Made by a program: the position numbers and the translations under genes. A stretch of DNA of 64,000 nt, taken from NCBI GenBank assembly GCA_001797315.1, contig MGPC01000032.1, positions 1-64,000 on the forward strand, written 5' to 3'. Origin of the DNA: Curvibacter sp. GWA2_64_110. GTDB lineage: Bacteria > Pseudomonadota > Gammaproteobacteria > Burkholderiales > Burkholderiaceae_C. Every line of letters begins with the position of its first letter. Position 1 is the first letter of the stretch. The notes beneath the pieces were generated by a model. That model had not been told where the DNA came from. It saw only the letters and a program-made list of their open reading frames with translations, and searched no databases. Positions 11,799 through 22,512 of this stretch are shown here, piece by piece.

Positions 11799-13850
11799 AT
11801 GAGTCAAACCCTTTCTGCATCCACCCTGCTGGCCGTGCCGCTGGCGCCATTGGTCGGCTCCATACTGGCTGGCGTCCTTGGCACCAAATTCGGCGGCAAC
11901 TGGATCGGCCGGCGCCTGTCGCATTCGCTCACCATCCTTGGCGTGCTGCTGGCCTTCATTCTCTCGGCCATGACGCTCAAGAGCGTGGCCATGGACGGCG
12001 CGCGCTTCAACGAGACGCTCTACACCTGGATGGTGGTGGGCGGCCTCAAGATGGAGGTCGGCTTCCTGATCGACGGCCTGACCGCCATGATGATGTGCGT
12101 GGTGACCTTCGTCTCGCTGATGGTGCACATCTACACCATCGGCTACATGGAAGAGGACGAGGGCTACAACCGCTTCTTCGCCTACATCTCGCTGTTCACC
12201 TTCTCCATGCTGATGCTCGTGATGAGCAACAACATGCTGCAGCTGTTCTTCGGCTGGGAGGCGGTGGGCCTGGTGTCCTACCTGCTGATCGGTTTCTGGT
12301 TCAACAAGCCGACCGCCATCTTCGCCAACATGAAGGCTTTCCTGGTCAACCGCGTCGGTGACTTCGGCTTCATCCTCGGCATCGGCCTGATCGCCGCCTA
12401 TGCCGGCACGCTGAACTACACCGAGGTGTTCGGCAAGGCCAGCCAGCTGGCGGCGATCGAATTCCCCTGGTATGTCCTGGGGCAGGATGCGATGCTGATC
12501 ACCGTCATCTGCATCTGCCTGTTCATCGGCGCCATGGGCAAGTCGGCCCAGTTCCCGCTGCACGTCTGGCTGCCCGACTCCATGGAAGGCCCGACCCCGA
12601 TCTCCGCCCTGATCCACGCAGCCACCATGGTGACGGCCGGCATCTTCATGGTGGCGCGCATGTCGCCGCTGTACGAGCTGAGCGACACGGCGCTGAGCTT
12701 CGTTCTGGTGATCGGCGCCATCACGGCCCTGTTCATGGGTTTCCTGGGCATCATCCAGAACGACATCAAGCGCGTGGTGGCCTATTCGACGCTGTCGCAA
12801 CTCGGCTACATGACGGTGGCACTCGGCGCCTCGGCCTACTCGGTGGCGGTGTTCCACCTGATGACGCATGCCTTCTTCAAGGCGTTGCTGTTCCTGGGTG
12901 CCGGCTCGGTCATCATGGGCATGCACCACAACCAGGACATCCGCTGGATGGGTGGCGTGCGCAAGTACATGCCCATCACCTGGATCACCTCGCTGCTGGG
13001 CTCGCTGGCTCTGATCGGCACGCCGCTGTTCGCTGGTTTCTATTCCAAGGACAGCATCATCGAGGCCGTGCACGAGAGCCACCTGTGGGGCAGCGGCTTT
13101 GCCAGCTTTGCCGTGCTGGCCGGTGTTTTCGTCACCGCCTTCTACTCCTTCCGCATGTACTTCCTGGTGTTCCACGGCAAGGAACGTTTCGACCAGAACC
13201 CTGACGCGCACCATGACGACCATGGCCACGGCCATGACGACCACCATGAGCCGCACGAGTCGCCCTGGGTGGTGACGGTGCCGCTGGTGCTGCTGGCCAT
13301 TCCTTCGGTGGTGATCGGCTACATGACGATCCAGCCGATGCTGTTCGGCGACTTCTTCAAGGACGCGATCTTTGTCGATGCGGCCAAGCACCCGGTGATG
13401 GAAGAACTGGCCCAGGCTTTCCACGGCCCGCTGGCCATGGCGCTGCACGCTTTCAGCACGCTGCCGTTCTGGCTGGCGCTGGCCGGTGTGGCTAGCGCCT
13501 ACTACATGTACATGGTCAATCCGGCCCTGCCGGCAGCCATCAAGCGGAGCGTGCAGCCGATCTACACGCTGCTGGAGAACAAGTACTACATGGACTGGAT
13601 CAACGAGAACATCCTGGCCCGCGGTGCGCGTGCGCTGGGCACAGGCCTGTGGAAGGGCGGCGACCAGGCGGTGATCGACGGTTCGATCGTCAACGGCTCG
13701 TGGAAGCTGGTGGGCTGGGTGGCGGGCGTGGTGCGCCGGCTGCAGTCAGGTTACCTGTACCACTACGCGCTGGCGATGATTGTCGGGGTCCTGGTGCTCA
13801 TGTCCTGGTTCGTGACCTGGCCCATGGTTAATGACTGGCTCAGCCGATAA
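11799..13850 (+). CDS. nuoL: NADH-quinone oxidoreductase subunit L
   Basis: Antiporter-like subunit, FFGWEAVGLVSYLLIGFW, SALIHAATMVTAGIFMVAR. Confidence 0.98.
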   Translation: MSQTLSASTLLAVPLAPLVGSILAGVLGTKFGGNWIGRRLSHSLTILGVLLAFILSAMTLKSVAMDGARFNETLYTWMVVGGLKMEVGFLIDGLTAMMMCVVTFVSLMVHIYTIGYMEEDEGYNRFFAYISLFTFSMLMLVMSNNMLQLFFGWEAVGLVSYLLIGFWFNKPTAIFANMKAFLVNRVGDFGFILGIGLIAAYAGTLNYTEVFGKASQLAAIEFPWYVLGQDAMLITVICICLFIGAMGKSAQFPLHVWLPDSMEGPTPISALIHAATMVTAGIFMVARMSPLYELSDTALSFVLVIGAITALFMGFLGIIQNDIKRVVAYSTLSQLGYMTVALGASAYSVAVFHLMTHAFFKALLFLGAGSVIMGMHHNQDIRWMGGVRKYMPITWITSLLGSLALIGTPLFAGFYSKDSIIEAVHESHLWGSGFASFAVLAGVFVTAFYSFRMYFLVFHGKERFDQNPDAHHDDHGHGHDDHHEPHESPWVVTVPLVLLAIPSVVIGYMTIQPMLFGDFFKDAIFVDAAKHPVMEELAQAFHGPLAMALHAFSTLPFWLALAGVASAYYMYMVNPALPAAIKRSVQPIYTLLENKYYMDWINENILARGARALGTGLWKGGDQAVIDGSIVNGSWKLVGWVAGVVRRLQSGYLYHYALAMIVGVLVLMSWFVTWPMVNDWLSR

Positions 13851-13862
13851 GGAGAAGAAGAA

Positions 13863-15338
13863 ATGGGTTTGTTGAGCCTGGCTATCTGGATGCCGATCGC
13901 GTTCGGCGTGTTGCTGCTGGCCCTGGGCCGCGACGAGCAGGCGCGCATGGTGCGCTGGGTCGCGCTCATCGGCGCGCTGGCGAGCTTCCTCGTGACGCTG
14001 CCCTTGTACACCGGCTTCAAGCTGGACACGGCGGCGATGCAGTTTGTCGAGAAGATGCCCTGGATGGAGCGCTTCAATGTGCACTACCACCTTGGCGTGG
14101 ACGGCATTTCGCTCTGGTTCGTGCTGCTGACGGCCTTCATCAACGTGGTGGTGGTGATCGCCGGCTGGGAAGTCATCACGCGCCGCGTCAACCAGTACAT
14201 GGGCGCCTTCCTGATCCTCAGTGGCCTCATGATCGGCGTCTTTGCCGCCCTCGACGGCATGCTGTTCTACGTCTTCTTCGAAGCCACGCTGATTCCGATG
14301 TACCTGATCATCGGTATCTGGGGTGGGCCGAACAAGATCTACGCCGCCTTCAAGTTCTTCCTCTACACGCTGCTCGGTTCGCTGCTGACGCTGATCGCGC
14401 TGATCTTCCTGTACACCAAGTCGGGCGGCAGCTTCGACATTGCCGCCTGGCACACGCTGCCGCTGGACCGCACCACGCAGACCCTGCTGTTCTTCGCTTT
14501 CTTCGCCGCCTTCGCCGTCAAGGTGCCGATGTGGCCGGTCCACACCTGGCTGCCCGACGTGCACGTCGAGGCGCCGACCGGCGGCTCCGCCGTGCTGGCG
14601 GCCATCATGCTCAAGCTCGGCGCCTACGGTTTCCTGCGTTTCTCGCTGCCGATCGCGCCGGATGCCGCGCATGAATGGGCATGGCTCCTGATTGCCCTGT
14701 CGCTGATCGCCGTCATCTACGTCGGCCTGGTCGCCATGGTGCAGCAGGACATGAAGAAGCTGGTGGCCTACTCGTCGGTGGCGCACATGGGTTTCGTCAC
14801 CTTGGGTTTCTTCATCTTCAACGACATCGGCATCTCCGGCGGCCTGGTGCAGATGATTGCCCACGGCTTTGTCTCGGCCGCCATGTTCCTCTCCATCGGC
14901 GTGCTGTACGACCGGGTGCATTCGCGTGAAATCGCCAGCTATGGCGGCGTGGTCAACACCATGCCCAAGTTTGCAGCCTTTGCCCTGTTCTTCGCCATGG
15001 CCAACTGCGGCCTGCCGGGTACCGCCGGTTTCGTCGGTGAGTGGATGGTGATCCTGGGTGCCGTGAAGTACAACTTCTGGATCGGCCTGGCTGCGGCCAC
15101 CGCGCTGATTTTCGGTGCCGCCTACACGCTGTGGATGTTCAAGCGCGTCTACCTGGGGCCCGTGGCCAATGACGACGTCAAGGCGCTGCTTGACATCAAC
15201 GGCCGGGAATTCCTCATGCTGGCCCTGCTGGCGATCGCCGTGCTGGTCATGGGTGTCTATCCCAAACCTTTCACCGATGTCATGGACACCTCGGTGGCGG
15301 CGCTGCTCAAGCATGTGGCCTTGTCCAAGTTGAACTGA
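13863..15338 (+). CDS. nuoM: NADH-quinone oxidoreductase subunit M
   Basis: HTWLPDVHVEAPTGGSAVLAAIMLKLGAYGFLRF. Confidence 0.98.
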   Translation: MGLLSLAIWMPIAFGVLLLALGRDEQARMVRWVALIGALASFLVTLPLYTGFKLDTAAMQFVEKMPWMERFNVHYHLGVDGISLWFVLLTAFINVVVVIAGWEVITRRVNQYMGAFLILSGLMIGVFAALDGMLFYVFFEATLIPMYLIIGIWGGPNKIYAAFKFFLYTLLGSLLTLIALIFLYTKSGGSFDIAAWHTLPLDRTTQTLLFFAFFAAFAVKVPMWPVHTWLPDVHVEAPTGGSAVLAAIMLKLGAYGFLRFSLPIAPDAAHEWAWLLIALSLIAVIYVGLVAMVQQDMKKLVAYSSVAHMGFVTLGFFIFNDIGISGGLVQMIAHGFVSAAMFLSIGVLYDRVHSREIASYGGVVNTMPKFAAFALFFAMANCGLPGTAGFVGEWMVILGAVKYNFWIGLAAATALIFGAAYTLWMFKRVYLGPVANDDVKALLDINGREFLMLALLAIAVLVMGVYPKPFTDVMDTSVAALLKHVALSKLN

Positions 15339-15362
15339 TCGAACCGAATTGAAAGACTGAAG

Positions 15363-16850
15363 ATGACAGACAAACTCAGCTGGATTGCGGTTTATCCGGA
15401 AATCATTCTGCTGCTCATGGCCTGCCTGATCACGCTGATGGACCTCGGCGTGAAAAGCCGCCAGCGTACCCGCACCTACCTCTGGACACTGCTGACCCTG
15501 GGCGTGGTCGCCTTGCTGCAGTTCCTGTACGCCAGCGGCGGCGGCACGCTCTACAGCCTGTACAACATGGTGGTGAGCGACCCCATGGGCAACTGGCTCA
15601 AATTCTTCGCCACCATCGCCGTCATGGTCACCCTGGTCTATGGCCGCCCCTACGCGGCCGATCGCGACATGCTGCGCGGCGGCGAGCTGTTCAGTCTGAG
15701 CATGTTCGCCCTGCTGGGCATGTTCATCATGATTTCGGGCAACAACTTCCTGCTGATCTACCTCGGCCTGGAACTGCTGACCCTCTCCAGCTACGCGCTG
15801 GTGGCCCTGCGCCGTGACAACGCCACCGCCACCGAAGCGGCGATGAAGTATTTCGTGCTCGGCGCGCTGGCTTCCGGCTTCCTGCTCTACGGCCTGTCCA
15901 TGATCTACGGCGCCACCGGTTCGCTCGATGTCAATGCCGTTTTCCGTGCCATCAACTCCGGTCGCGTCAACCCGCAGGTGCTGGTGTTCGGCACCGTGTT
16001 CGTGGTGGCCGGCCTGGCGTTCAAGCTGGGCGTGGTGCCGTTCCACATGTGGATTCCCGACGTCTACCAGGGCGCCCCCACCGCTGTCACACTGATGATC
16101 GGCGGCGCGCCCAAGCTGGCGGCATTCGCCATCGTCATCCGCCTGCTGGTCGAAGGCATGCTGCCGCTGGCCGTCGACTGGCAGCAGATGCTCATGCTGC
16201 TGGCCATCGCTTCGCTGCTGGTCGGCAACCTGGCTGCCATCATGCAGACCAATCTCAAGCGCATGCTGGCCTTCTCCACCATCTCGCAGATGGGTTTTGT
16301 GCTGCTGGGCCTGATGTCGGGTGTGATCAACGGCAACGTCTATTCCGCGGCCAATGCCTACAGCTCGGCGATGTTCTATGTCGTGACCTATGTGCTCACC
16401 ACGCTGGCGAGCTTCGGCGTCATCCTGCTGCTGGCCCGTGAAGGCTTCGAAAGCGAAGAGATCGCCGACTTTGCCGGCCTCAACCAGCGCAGCCCGCTGT
16501 ACGCCGCCATCATGGCGATCTGCCTGTTCTCGCTGGCCGGCATTCCGCCCCTGGTCGGCTTCTACGCCAAGCTCTCGGTGCTGCAGGCGCTGGTGGCTTC
16601 GGGCCAGACGCTGCACATCGGCCTGGCCGTGTTTGCCGTGATCATGTCGCTGATCGGTGCCTTCTACTACCTGCGCGTGGTCAAGGTCATGTACTTCGAC
16701 GAGCCGATCACCGCCACCACCGTGGCTGCGCCGTTCGATGTGCGTGCCGTGCTGTCGGTCAACGGTCTGCTGGTGCTGGTGCTGGGCCTGGTGCCCGGTG
16801 GCCTGATGACTCTGTGCGCCCACGCCATCCAGCAGATGCTGGGTACCTGA
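15363..16850 (+). CDS. nuoN: NADH-quinone oxidoreductase subunit N
   Basis: [30 protein letters not shown]; operon order. Confidence 0.98.
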   Translation: MTDKLSWIAVYPEIILLLMACLITLMDLGVKSRQRTRTYLWTLLTLGVVALLQFLYASGGGTLYSLYNMVVSDPMGNWLKFFATIAVMVTLVYGRPYAADRDMLRGGELFSLSMFALLGMFIMISGNNFLLIYLGLELLTLSSYALVALRRDNATATEAAMKYFVLGALASGFLLYGLSMIYGATGSLDVNAVFRAINSGRVNPQVLVFGTVFVVAGLAFKLGVVPFHMWIPDVYQGAPTAVTLMIGGAPKLAAFAIVIRLLVEGMLPLAVDWQQMLMLLAIASLLVGNLAAIMQTNLKRMLAFSTISQMGFVLLGLMSGVINGNVYSAANAYSSAMFYVVTYVLTTLASFGVILLLAREGFESEEIADFAGLNQRSPLYAAIMAICLFSLAGIPPLVGFYAKLSVLQALVASGQTLHIGLAVFAVIMSLIGAFYYLRVVKVMYFDEPITATTVAAPFDVRAVLSVNGLLVLVLGLVPGGLMTLCAHAIQQMLGT

Positions 16851-17167
16851 TGACGCAATCCGCTTCGGTCTGGTTGGTGGTGCTGGCCGCGCTGGCCGGC
16901 GCCAATCTGCCGTTCTTCATCAACCAGCGCCTGCTGGCTGTGGTGCCACTGAAAAGCCCCAAGAGCCTGCCCGTGCGCCTGCTGGAGCTGGTGCTGTGCT
17001 ACTTCCTGGTGGGCGGCATGGCGCTGCTGCTGGAGCAGCGTGCCGGCCAGATCGTGCCGCAGGGCTGGGAGTTCTACGCCATCACGGCGGCGCTGTTTCT
17101 CACCCTGGCGTTTCCAGGTTTCGTCTACCGCTACCTGTACAAGCGCCACGGCCAGGGCCATGGATGA
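16850..17167 (+). CDS. DUF2818 family membrane protein
   Basis: [28 protein letters not shown]; typical gene directly after nuoN in Burkholderiales. Confidence 0.85.
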   Translation: MTQSASVWLVVLAALAGANLPFFINQRLLAVVPLKSPKSLPVRLLELVLCYFLVGGMALLLEQRAGQIVPQGWEFYAITAALFLTLAFPGFVYRYLYKRHGQGHG

Positions 17168-17765
17168 CCGCCATCTGATCGAAACCGGGCTCGACAGCCA
17201 GGAACTGCTCAAAGGCCGCTTTCTTCACGCTTTCCGCGACACGGTACGCCTGCCCGACGGCAGCAGCACGGTGCGCGAGTACGTGGTGCATCCCGGTGCG
17301 GTGATGATCATCCCGCTGCTGGAGGACGGACAGGGCGGCCTGCAGGTGGTGCTGGAACGCCAGTACCGCTACCCCGTCAAGCAGGTCATGGTCGAGTTTC
17401 CGGCCGGCAAGCTCGATGCCGGCGAAGACATCCTGGCTTGCGCCCAGCGCGAGCTGCTGGAGGAAACCGGCTACCGGGCCGGCGAGTGGGCACGCGCCGG
17501 CGTGCTGCATCCGGTCATTTCGTATTCCACCGAGTTCATCGAGATCTGGTTTGCGCGCCAACTGAGCCTGGGTGAACGCCGGCTGGATGAGGGCGAGTTC
17601 CTCGATGTCTTCACCGCGACGCCGGCCGAACTGTTGCAGTGGTGCCGGGACGGCCGGGTGACCGACGCCAAGACCCTGACCGGCGCGCTCTGGCTGCAGA
17701 ACGTCCTTGCTGGCGCCTGGGAATTGAGCTGGCAGGCTGCAGCCGCACCCGACAGCGGCCGATAA
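17160..17765 (+). CDS. NUDIX hydrolase (ADP-ribose pyrophosphatase-like)
   Basis: Nudix box GKLDAGEDILACAQRELLEETGY; ATG at 17160. Confidence 0.92.
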   Translation: MDDRHLIETGLDSQELLKGRFLHAFRDTVRLPDGSSTVREYVVHPGAVMIIPLLEDGQGGLQVVLERQYRYPVKQVMVEFPAGKLDAGEDILACAQRELLEETGYRAGEWARAGVLHPVISYSTEFIEIWFARQLSLGERRLDEGEFLDVFTATPAELLQWCRDGRVTDAKTLTGALWLQNVLAGAWELSWQAAAAPDSGR

Positions 17766-17772
17766 TTCCATC

Positions 17773-18240
17773 ATGAAAGTCCTCAACCTGCAGTGCGATG
17801 CCCGGCACCTGTTTGAAGGCTGGTTCGCGTCCGAAGACGACTATGCTGGCCAGCTTGAACGCGGCCTGCTGGTGTGCCCGATGTGCGGCAGCAAGGCGGT
17901 GGCCAAGCTGCCCAGTGCACCGCGCCTGAACCTGGGCGCGGCGCGCCCGGAAGAAGCAGCGCAAACCAAGCCGCCGTCCGAGAAGCAGGACGTGGTGCTT
18001 GGCGATGCCGAACAGGCCCTGCAGGCGGCCTACCTGCAACTGGCGCGCCGCATCGTGGCGCAGACCGAAGACGTGGGCGGGCGCTTTGCCGAAGAGGCGC
18101 GCAAGATGCACTATGGCGAGGTGGAGGCGCGCGGCATTCGCGGCCAGGCCTCGCGCGAGGAGACGGAGGCCCTGCTCGATGAGGGCATTGCCGTCATGCC
18201 GCTGCCCCTGCCGGACGCACTGAAGGAACCGCTGCAGTAA
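17773..18240 (+). CDS. DUF1178 family protein
   Basis: MKVLNLQCDARHLFEGWFASEDDYAGQLERGLLVCPMCGS. Confidence 0.88.
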   Translation: MKVLNLQCDARHLFEGWFASEDDYAGQLERGLLVCPMCGSKAVAKLPSAPRLNLGAARPEEAAQTKPPSEKQDVVLGDAEQALQAAYLQLARRIVAQTEDVGGRFAEEARKMHYGEVEARGIRGQASREETEALLDEGIAVMPLPLPDALKEPLQ

Positions 18241-18246
18241 GCCGCC

Positions 18247-19542
18247 TCAGGGGTAGAGGCCGCGCAGGGCGCGAGCGTGCAGGATGCGCTGGCAGGCCAC
18301 GATGTAGGTGGCGGTGCGCAGGCTGACCTTGTGGTCCTGTGCCACCTGCCAGATGGCCGCGAAGGCCTCCTGCATGATGCGCACCAGCCGGGCATTGATC
18401 TCATCCTCGCTCCAGAAGTAGCTGGAGAAATCCTGCACCCACTCGAAGTAGCTGACCGTCACGCCGCCGGCGTTGGCGATCACGTCCGGCACCACCAGCA
18501 CATTGCGTTCGTGCAGGATGTCGTCGGCCAGCGGCGTGGTCGGGCCGTTGGCGCCCTCAAGGATCATGCGCGCCCGGATGCGGCCGGCATTGGCCTCGGT
18601 GATCTGGGCTTCCAGAGCGGCCGGGATCAGGATGTCGCACTCGACGTCCCAGAACTGGTCCACCGTCAGTGCTTCGGCCGGCGCGAAGCCCGCCACGCCG
18701 CCGTGGCGTGCCGCATGTGCCTGCAGGGCCGGGATGTCGAGACCGGCTTCCCGGTAGACCGTGCCGCTGTGGTCCTGCACGGCCACCACGCGTGCGCCGG
18801 CCTGGGCGAACAGCCGGGCCGAGACGCCGCCCACATTGCCGAAGCCCTGCACCGCCACGCGCGACTGCGCCACGTCCAGGCCGATGCGCTGCGCCGCCGC
18901 CTGGCCGACCGTGAACACGCCACGGCCGGTGGCCTCGCGCCGGCCGAGCGAGCCGCCCAGGTCGAGCGGCTTGCCGGTGACCACGCCAGTGGCCGTGGCG
19001 CCCTCGTTCATCGAGTAGGTGTCCATCATCCAGGCCATCACCTGCTCGTTGGTGTTGACGTCCGGTGCCGGAATGTCCTTGTGCGGGCCGATGATGATGC
19101 CGATTTCGCTGGTGTAGCGGCGCGTGACACGCTCCAGCTCGCCCAGTGAGAGCTGCTTGGGGTCGACGCGCACGCCGCCCTTGGCGCCGCCGAAAGGCAC
19201 GTTGACGGCCGCGTTCTTGATCGACATCCAGGCGGCCAATGCCATCACCTCGGACAGCGTCACGTCCTGGTGAAAGCGCACGCCACCCTTGCCGGGGCCG
19301 CGCGAGGTGTTGTGCTGCACGCGGTAGCCTTCGAAGTGGACGATGCGGCCGTCATCCATATGGATGGGCACATCCACGATCAGCGCGCGCTTGGGACGCC
19401 GCAGCGTGTCCGCCCAGCGTGCCAGTTCACCGAGGTAGGGCAGTACGCGGTCCACCTGTTGCAGGTAGATGCCCCACGGCCCGAGGCCTTCAGGTTGCAG
19501 GTAGGAGGGAATGGGGGCGGTGGTAAGGACTTGGCGTGACAT
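18247..19542 (-). CDS. gdhA: Glu/Leu/Phe/Val dehydrogenase (glutamate dehydrogenase)
   Basis: [50 protein letters not shown]. Confidence 0.95.
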   Translation of the reverse strand: MSRQVLTTAPIPSYLQPEGLGPWGIYLQQVDRVLPYLGELARWADTLRRPKRALIVDVPIHMDDGRIVHFEGYRVQHNTSRGPGKGGVRFHQDVTLSEVMALAAWMSIKNAAVNVPFGGAKGGVRVDPKQLSLGELERVTRRYTSEIGIIIGPHKDIPAPDVNTNEQVMAWMMDTYSMNEGATATGVVTGKPLDLGGSLGRREATGRGVFTVGQAAAQRIGLDVAQSRVAVQGFGNVGGVSARLFAQAGARVVAVQDHSGTVYREAGLDIPALQAHAARHGGVAGFAPAEALTVDQFWDVECDILIPAALEAQITEANAGRIRARMILEGANGPTTPLADDILHERNVLVVPDVIANAGGVTVSYFEWVQDFSSYFWSEDEINARLVRIMQEAFAAIWQVAQDHKVSLRTATYIVACQRILHARALRGLYP

Positions 19543-19635
19543 GCGTGGAGGCTCGGGAAGCGGCAATGCCACCACTTTACGGGGGTGCGGGCGGGAAGTC
19601 TAATGCCGGCGCCGTATGACCCTATGCCGCCGCCT

Positions 19636-21411
19636 TCAGGCCGTGAACTGCAGGGCCGCCAGCCGCGCGTAGATGCCGTTGGCGGCCACCAGCGTGTCGT
19701 GCGTCCCCTGTTCCACCAGGCGGCCGTGGTCGATGACCACGATGCGGTCGGCCTGTTGCACCGTGGCCAGGCGGTGCGCAATCACCAGCGTCGTGCGGTC
19801 GCGCATGGCCGACTCCAGCGCCGCCTGCACCATGCGTTCGCTCTCGGCATCCAGCGCGCTGGTGGCTTCGTCGAGCAGCAGCAGCGGCGGATTCTTCAGC
19901 ATGGCGCGCGCGATCGCAATGCGCTGGCGCTGGCCGCCGGACAGGCGCACGCCGCGTTCCCCCAGAAAGGTGTCGTAGCCCGCGGGCAGGGCGCGGATGA
20001 ACTCGTCGGCAAAGGCGGCCCGGGCGGCGGCATGCACCTCGGCATCCGTCGCATCCGGCTGGCCGTAGCGGATGTTTTCCAGCGCGCTGCTGGAGAAGAT
20101 CACCGGTTCCTGCGGCACGATGCCGATGCGCTGGCGCAGTGCGTGCAGGGCCATGTCGCGGATGGGCACGCCGTCGAGCAGGATGCGGCCGGCGGCCGGG
20201 TCGTAAAAGCGCAGCAGCAGCTGGAACACGGTGCTCTTGCCGGCGCCACTGGGCCCAACCAGCGCCACCGTTTCGCCGGCACGCACCTCAAGCGTGACGT
20301 CGGCCAATGCCGCCTGCATCGGGCGCGAAGGGTAGTGGAACGTCATTGCTTCAATTTTGATAGCGCTTCCCGCAGATGACAAAAGGGCTGGTGTCGGATT
20401 TGAGGGTGAAACAATGGGCGACTGGCTGCTCAGCAGTTCCATCAGCCGCTCGGTGGCGCCGGCGGCGCGCAGCAGTTCGCCATAGACCTCGCCCAGCACG
20501 GCAAAGGCACTCGCCAGAATGATGACGTAGACCACGGTCTGGCCCAGGTGGCCGGCCGTGATGTCGCCGCGCAGCACCGCCTGCGTGCCCTGGTACAGAC
20601 CCCACAGCAGCGCGGCCGAGGTCGCGATGATGATGAAGGCCATCAGCACCGAGCGCGCCCCCACGCGCCGCCGCGCAGTACGGAAGGCGTTTTCGCTCGC
20701 GGCATCGAAGCGCGCCGCTTCGCGCGCCTCGGCGGTGTAGCTCTGCACCACCGGAATGGCATTGAGCACTTCGGCCGCGATGGCGCTGGAGTCGGCCACC
20801 CGGTCCTGGCTGGCGCGCGACAGACGACGCACGCGGCGGCCGAACCACAGCGCCGGCAGCACCACCAGTGCCAGCATGCCCAGCACCTGGACCATCACAT
20901 ACGGGTTGGTCCACACCAGCATCAAGAGCGCCCCCAGGCCAGTGACCGTGCTGCGCAGCCCCATGGAGAAGGACGAGCCCACCACGGTCTGCACCAGCGT
21001 GGTGTCGGCCGTCAGGCGCGACAGCACTTCGCCGGTCTGCGTGGTCTCGAAGAACTCGGGACTCTGCTGCAGCACATGGCCATAGACCGCATTGCGCACG
21101 TCGGCCGTGACGCGCTCGCCCAGCCAGCTCATCAGGTAAAAGCGCAGCGCCGAGAACACCCCCAGGGCCACCGCCACGCCGAACAGCAGCGTGAAGTGTT
21201 CGCGCAATGCCAGCACCTGGGCGCCACGGTCCTGCGGCAACAGCCCGCCGTCGATCAGGCTGCGCAGTGCCATGGGAAACACCAGCATGGCCGTGGCCGC
21301 CAGCACCAGGAACAGCAAGGCCAGTGCGATGCGCGCACGGTAGGGGCGCAAGAAGGGCAGCAGGCCGCTGAGGGATTGGGGGTTGCTGGCTTTGGGGCGG
21401 TCGGTGGACAT
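19636..21411 (-). CDS. ABC transporter, fused permease/ATPase (MsbA-like exporter)
   Basis: TM domain plus GPSGAGKST Walker A, LSGGQRQRIAIARA, LLLDEATSALD. Confidence 0.95.
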   Translation of the reverse strand: MSTDRPKASNPQSLSGLLPFLRPYRARIALALLFLVLAATAMLVFPMALRSLIDGGLLPQDRGAQVLALREHFTLLFGVAVALGVFSALRFYLMSWLGERVTADVRNAVYGHVLQQSPEFFETTQTGEVLSRLTADTTLVQTVVGSSFSMGLRSTVTGLGALLMLVWTNPYVMVQVLGMLALVVLPALWFGRRVRRLSRASQDRVADSSAIAAEVLNAIPVVQSYTAEAREAARFDAASENAFRTARRRVGARSVLMAFIIIATSAALLWGLYQGTQAVLRGDITAGHLGQTVVYVIILASAFAVLGEVYGELLRAAGATERLMELLSSQSPIVSPSNPTPALLSSAGSAIKIEAMTFHYPSRPMQAALADVTLEVRAGETVALVGPSGAGKSTVFQLLLRFYDPAAGRILLDGVPIRDMALHALRQRIGIVPQEPVIFSSSALENIRYGQPDATDAEVHAAARAAFADEFIRALPAGYDTFLGERGVRLSGGQRQRIAIARAMLKNPPLLLLDEATSALDAESERMVQAALESAMRDRTTLVIAHRLATVQQADRIVVIDHGRLVEQGTHDTLVAANGIYARLAALQFTA

Positions 21412-21612
21412 GGGCAGTGGAAGGTGCAGACGAGCCGCAAGCATATACCGCAGAGGCGTTTGGCCGGTTCATGCTTTTTTCAAGTGGGCAGCATCCCCAT
21501 GCGAAACTCCATCGGACGCGGTTTCCGAAACGTGAATTGCGCAAGAATCGGGTGGCGCGATCGCCTGTGATGCGGTCAGAATAGACGCTCATCACCCACC
21601 CTTCCTGCCCTC

Positions 21613-22512
21613 ATGAACAGTGCCAGCCTGATCCGACTTGTCGCCCTGTCCGCGATTTGGGGCGCTTCCTTCATCTTCATGCGCATGGCGGTGCCGGTGC
21701 TCGGGCCGGTGGTGCTGATCGAGGCCCGCCTGCTGCTCGCTGCGGGCCTGCTTTTCTCGGTGGGGCTCATCCTCGGGCAGCGTTTGAGGCTGGGCCAGCA
21801 CTGGCGGCACTACCTGGTGCTGGGACTGTTCAATTCGGCGTTGCCCTTCCTGCTGTTTGCCTTTGCCGCCAAGACGCTGTCAGCCTCCTTGCTGTCCATC
21901 CTCAATGCCACGGCGCCGATCTGGGGCGCGGTCATCGGGTCGGCCTGGAGCCGCGCGCCACTGCGCGGCAAGACGGCGCTGGGGCTGGCACTGGGCGTGG
22001 CGGGTGTCGGTCTGCTGGTGGGCTTTGACCGGGTGACCCTGCAGCCCGGTGCCGGCTGGGCCATCGTGGCGGCCCTGGCGGCCGCGTTCTGCTACGGCAT
22101 CGCCAGCAACTACGCCAAATCGACGCCAGCAGCGTCATCGGATCCCTATGCCAATGCCCACGGCAGCATGTGGGCGGCGGCGCTGCTGCTGGCGCCGGCG
22201 GTGCCGTTTTTCCCGGCCGCGGCCGAGCCTGCGCTCAGCGTGCTGGGGGCCGTGGCGGCGCTGGGGGTGTTCTGTACCGGCATCGCCTACCTGTTGTACT
22301 TCCGCCTGGTGGCCGACCTGGGCGCCGCACCGGCGCTGACGGTGACGTTTCTCATTCCCGTCTTCGGCATCCTGTGGGGGCATCTGTTCCTGGGTGAAGC
22401 GATCGGCTGGCATACCCTGGTCGGGGCAGTGGTGGTGCTGCTGGGGACGGCACTGGTGACCGGGTTCTCGCTGCGTGCCGTGTGGGCACCCAGGGCGGTG
22501 TCCCATGGCTGA
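21613..22512 (+). CDS. DMT-superfamily transporter (EamA)
   Basis: ~10 TM helices; IWGASFIFMRMAVPVLGPV. Confidence 0.9.
   Translation: MNSASLIRLVALSAIWGASFIFMRMAVPVLGPVVLIEARLLLAAGLLFSVGLILGQRLRLGQHWRHYLVLGLFNSALPFLLFAFAAKTLSASLLSILNATAPIWGAVIGSAWSRAPLRGKTALGLALGVAGVGLLVGFDRVTLQPGAGWAIVAALAAAFCYGIASNYAKSTPAASSDPYANAHGSMWAAALLLAPAVPFFPAAAEPALSVLGAVAALGVFCTGIAYLLYFRLVADLGAAPALTVTFLIPVFGILWGHLFLGEAIGWHTLVGAVVVLLGTALVTGFSLRAVWAPRAVSHG

Noticed and set aside
11784-13448. 554-aa minus-strand ORF opposite nuoL
   Set aside because: Same shadow-ORF signature (HQ/HH-rich, no recognisable motif).
13746-16823. 1025-aa minus-strand ORF opposite nuoM/nuoN
   Set aside because: High-GC antisense shadow ORF: low-complexity His/Gln/Arg/Gly-rich translation with no domain, lying over clear nuo genes.
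18277-19149. 290-aa plus-strand ORF opposite gdhA
   Set aside because: Antisense shadow of a clear glutamate dehydrogenase.
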